25,078 bases of DNA from UBA5026 sp949065595 (GTDB taxonomy: Bacteria > Bacillota_I > Bacilli_A > RF39 > UBA660): NCBI GenBank assembly GCA_949065595.1, contig CARSXK010000017.1, forward strand, positions 1 through 25,078. The letters run 5' to 3'. The notes beneath the pieces were generated by a model. The model saw only the letters and a list, made by a program, of their open reading frames with translations. It was not told the origin of the DNA and searched no databases. Each line of letters begins with the position of its first letter. The stretch's first letter is position 1. The translations under genes and the position numbers were made by a program. This document shows positions 22,744 through 25,078 of the stretch, one piece after another.

Positions 22744-24827
22744 TACCACAAGATAAAATGGAAAAAGTATTAGCGCTTGCAGGAAATCCAAATGTGGGAA
22801 AGAGTACTGTTTTTAATGAATTAACGGGCATGCATCAACATACTGGAAATTGGCCTGGAAAAACGGTAAGTAATGCATCTGGTATTTGTAACTATAGATA
22901 TACCAATTATACTATTTATGATTTACCAGGAACATATTCCTTGATCGCCCATTCGAAAGAAGAGGAAGTAGCTCGTGATTTTCTTTGCTTTGAACACCAT
23001 GATGCAGTTATTGTCGTTTGTGATGCAGTTTGTTTAGAACGAAATTTGAATTTGGTATTACAAACTTTAGAAATAACAGATAGGGTAGTTGTTTGTGTTA
23101 ATTTATTAGATGAAGCCAAAAAGAAAAAAATCAAAATTGATTTGAAAAAATTATCTGAAAAATTGGGAATACCCGTAGTGGGTACGAGCGCGAATAAGAA
23201 AAAAGGTTTGGATAAGTTGATGGAAAAGGTAGATGATTTAATCTATCAAAGAGCAAAAACAAGACCTTTTCGGCCAACGTATGAACCCGTTTTAGAACAA
23301 GCTATTGCAAAAATAGAAGATGTATTATCCAACTGGAATTTGAATATGAATACAAGGTGGCTTGCGATGCAACTGCTCGATCCAGATGTAGGTTTAAATG
23401 AAACCATTGAAAAAAAATTAGGATTAGCTTGTATGCAACAGTTACAAGAGTCAATAGAAGAGGCTAGAATCCTTTTATATCATAGTGGGATGGAGCCAGA
23501 ACATACCAAGGATGCATTTGTATCTACTTTAATGAAAGAAGCCGAACATATTTGTAATGAAGTGGTTACTTATGAAAACGAAAACTACAGAGAAAAAGAC
23601 CTCAAAATAGATAAAATAATTACAGGTCGAAAAGTAGGAATTCCACTTATGATTTTACTGTTGATGCTGGTTTTTTGGATAACCATTATTGGGGCCAATT
23701 ATCCATCGGAATTATTGTCTGACTTTTTATTTGGACTCGAGGATTATTTGATTGATTTCTTGCAATTTCTACATGCACCAACTTGGCTGAACGATATGCT
23801 GGTTTTAGGCATGTATCGTGTTCTTGCCTGGGTAATTGCGGTTATGTTACCACCTATGGCAATCTTCTTTCCTTTATTTACATTATTAGAAGATTTAGGG
23901 TATTTGCCAAGAATTGCCTTTAATATGGACCATGCCTTCAAGAAATGTTCTGCATGTGGAAAACAGGCACTTACGATGTCGATGGGCTTTGGATGTAACG
24001 CAGCTGGGGTAACAGGATGTCGTATTATCGATTCTCCAAGGGAACGGTTGCTTGCCATTTTAACCAATAATTTTGTTCCATGTAATGGACGTTTTCCCAT
24101 TTTAATTACAGTTATTACTATGTTTTTTATTGGATTCAGTTCGAGTATTGGAGCTTCTTGTTTTAGTGTTTTTCTATTGACAATTATTATTTTAATTGGA
24201 ATTGGTTTGACATTTGTAGTTTCTAAAATGTTATCGAAAACCATTTTAAGGGGGGTTCCTTCTTCTTTTACCTTGGAGTTACCTCCTTATCGGAAACCGC
24301 AATTTGGAAAAGTCATTATTCGTTCTATTTTTGATCGTACGTTATTTGTTTTAGGAAGAGCAATTTCCGTAGCTGCACCAGCGGGTATTTTAATTTGGGT
24401 TTTAGCAAATGTACAGATAGAACAGGTTTCTCTTTTAAAAATGTGTTCAGACTTTCTAAATCCTTTTGCTAGTGCATTAGGGCTAGATGGTGTGATTTTG
24501 ATGGCCTTTCTTTTAGGATTTCCAGCCAATGAAATTGTAATTCCCCTAATTATGATGGGATATATGGCAACAGGAACGATATCGGAATTCAGTAGTTTAC
24601 CCGCTCTTAAGACTCTTTTAGTAGATAATGGCTGGACCTGGTTAACTGCTGTTTGTGTGATGATATTTTCGCTTATGCATTTTCCATGCTCTACAACTTG
24701 TCTTACCATCAAAAAAGAAACAGGTAGTTGGAAATGGGTTGGTCTTTCTATTTTGATTCCTACACTAATTGGAATGACACTTTGTTTTCTGATTACTACA
24801 TTTGTACGTTATTTTGGAATCGTTTGA
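22740..24827 (+). CDS. feoB: FeoB ferrous iron transporter
   Basis: Fe(II) uptake protein of 695 residues with a cytoplasmic G-domain and a membrane pore. G1 GNPNVGKST (15-23), G2 around TGNWPGKTVS, G3 DLPGTYSL (61-68), G4 NLLD (121-124) and G5 TSANK (149-153) are present; the GDI-type helical region follows to about 270. Membrane segments start near residue 300, and the two FeoB gate repeats contain the expected cysteine-bearing signatures (KKCSACGKQALTMSMGFGCNAAGVTGCR, and FPCSTTCLTIKKETG near the C-terminus). The length is normal for short Bacillota FeoB. It depends on an anaerobic, Fe(II)-containing habitat, consistent with NrdD upstream. Control by the divergent MntR-like repressor is inferred. 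Confidence 0.95.
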   Translation: MIPQDKMEKVLALAGNPNVGKSTVFNELTGMHQHTGNWPGKTVSNASGICNYRYTNYTIYDLPGTYSLIAHSKEEEVARDFLCFEHHDAVIVVCDAVCLERNLNLVLQTLEITDRVVVCVNLLDEAKKKKIKIDLKKLSEKLGIPVVGTSANKKKGLDKLMEKVDDLIYQRAKTRPFRPTYEPVLEQAIAKIEDVLSNWNLNMNTRWLAMQLLDPDVGLNETIEKKLGLACMQQLQESIEEARILLYHSGMEPEHTKDAFVSTLMKEAEHICNEVVTYENENYREKDLKIDKIITGRKVGIPLMILLLMLVFWITIIGANYPSELLSDFLFGLEDYLIDFLQFLHAPTWLNDMLVLGMYRVLAWVIAVMLPPMAIFFPLFTLLEDLGYLPRIAFNMDHAFKKCSACGKQALTMSMGFGCNAAGVTGCRIIDSPRERLLAILTNNFVPCNGRFPILITVITMFFIGFSSSIGASCFSVFLLTIIILIGIGLTFVVSKMLSKTILRGVPSSFTLELPPYRKPQFGKVIIRSIFDRTLFVLGRAISVAAPAGILIWVLANVQIEQVSLLKMCSDFLNPFASALGLDGVILMAFLLGFPANEIVIPLIMMGYMATGTISEFSSLPALKTLLVDNGWTWLTAVCVMIFSLMHFPCSTTCLTIKKETGSWKWVGLSILIPTLIGMTLCFLITTFVRYFGIV

Positions 24828-24829
24828 TT

Positions 24830-24865
24830 CCTTTTTATGTAGAATAAAAAGGGCAATACTGCCCT
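24830..24865 (-). terminator. terminator between feoB and the minus-strand Rpn-like gene
   Basis: On the minus strand, AGGGCA-GTAT-TGCCCT (24850-24865) is followed by TTTTT, a good terminator just after the Rpn-like stop. The overlapping dyad CCTTTTTAT / ATAAAAAGG (24830-24838 and 24844-24852) offers an alternative stem. On the plus strand the GC stem is not followed by a T-run, so termination of feoB is less certain. Confidence 0.65.
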
Positions 24866-24869
24866 ATCA

Positions 24870-25078
24870 TTATCCTATATTACATATTTGTTCTTTGGTT
24901 AGATTTGTAATTTCCATAATGGTTTTAATTGGAATATCTTTTTCAAGCATTTTAATTGCAGTTTCTAATTTTCCTTGCTGTAATCCTTGTTCAATCCCTT
25001 GATGATAAGAAATATGTTTTTCTGTATTGAGTATCATTTTCTCATCTTCCTCTGGAGTAATCCATGGTGTATAAATAT
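24870..25078 (-). CDS. Rpn-family / PD-(D/E)XK nuclease-transposase-like protein, C-terminal end (partial)
   Basis: Only the last 68 residues are in the window; the gene continues past the right edge. The frame reads WITPEEDEKMILNTEKHI, then a glutamine/glycine helix HHQ-like tract SYHQGIEQGLQQGKLETAIKML, and ends IPIKTIMEITNLTKEQICNIG. This is the characteristic C-terminal tail of the Rpn (recombination-promoting nuclease, formerly transposase_31) and related PD-(D/E)XK family proteins: the GIEQGxxQGK repeat followed by a 'ML..D.P...I.EIT.LT.EQI' helix pair. The catalytic part is outside the window, so activity cannot be judged. A plus-strand open frame over the same bases is rejected because it lacks any such match. 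Confidence 0.7.
   Translation of the reverse strand, partial: IYTPWITPEEDEKMILNTEKHISYHQGIEQGLQQGKLETAIKMLEKDIPIKTIMEITNLTKEQICNIG

Noticed and set aside
24250..24255. G6 run in feoB as a further contingency tract
   Set aside because: Six G is short for slippage and the frame is intact; not listed as a candidate.
23744..24712. Two long minus-strand open frames inside feoB
   Set aside because: Shadows of the transmembrane coding sequence; no ribosome binding sites and no recognisable domains.
24802..25002. Plus-strand 66-codon open frame at the end of feoB
   Set aside because: The opposite strand encodes a clear Rpn-like tail with a terminator; the plus frame overlaps feoB and has no ribosome binding site.
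1..25078. Mycoplasma-type genetic code (TGA as Trp)
   Set aside because: TGA ends several genes at positions that create ATGA overlaps (14840, 22740) and Trp is encoded by TGG throughout.
1..25078. CRISPR arrays, tRNA/rRNA genes, toxin-antitoxin pairs or prophage modules
   Set aside because: No regularly spaced repeats, cloverleaf-like segments, rRNA-like conserved stretches or phage structural genes were seen; the HTH proteins have no recognisable toxin partner.

Overview
The window comes from a low-GC member of the Bacillota that uses the standard genetic code. TGA is a true stop here (for example 678-680, 14841-14843 and 24825-24827), which argues against Mycoplasma or Spiroplasma. Strong AGGAGG-type Shine-Dalgarno sites, AddAB instead of RecBCD, NrdDG and FeoAB fit an anaerobic, probably gut-associated Bacilli/Erysipelotrichia-like or Clostridia-like bacterium. 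The species is not identified. No tRNA, rRNA, CRISPR array or complete mobile element was seen.

Layout: (1) 180-1752, three small plus-strand metabolic genes: a GNAT acetyltransferase, an FMN-binding PNPOx-like protein and an MBL-fold hydrolase. (2) 1786-4174, two unusual putative regulators: an HTH / short-chain-dehydrogenase-like / C-terminal-domain fusion, and a protein with N-terminal helix-turn-helix-like segments followed by a C-terminal sigma-region-2-like segment. (3) 4250-6993, D-Ala-D-Ala ligase, an unknown gene split by a frameshift inside a run of nine G, and an HdeD-like membrane protein. (4) 7409-10280, a divergent pair: a Ppx/GppA-like protein (minus) and a UvrD/HelD-like helicase (plus), with an 18-bp palindrome between them. 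(5) 10613-12349, a membrane-anchored SleB-like cell-wall hydrolase. (6) 12471-17944, an addB-addA recombinational repair operon. (7) 17974-21959, a Crp/Fnr regulator divergent from an nrdD-nrdG-dut operon for anaerobic dNTP supply and dUTP clearance. (8) 21985-24827, a MntR/DtxR regulator divergent from feoA-feoB. (9) At the right edge, the C-terminal tail of an Rpn-like nuclease/transposase-family protein (minus strand).

The regulatory architecture is often readable. Several promoters are extended -10 types (TGnTATAAT) with weak -35 boxes. A 16-bp palindrome is centred at about -41.5 from the predicted nrdD start point, the class II Crp/Fnr activator position, and also covers the -35 box of the Crp/Fnr gene. 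This suggests a small circuit in which the regulator activates nrdDG-dut and represses itself. Most operons end in clear intrinsic terminators, two of which lie inside or across the end of the convergent neighbouring gene.

The least conventional items are the sigma-region-2-like protein in apparently permuted domain order, the HTH-SDR fusion whose catalytic lysine position is glutamine, and the poly-G tracts (G9 breaking an unknown gene, G7 inside the acetyl-CoA-binding motif of the GNAT), which are candidate slipped-strand contingency sites or assembly errors. Several gene starts below are shorter than the longest possible reading frame, because the extended start falls on a promoter or terminator or lacks a ribosome binding site.
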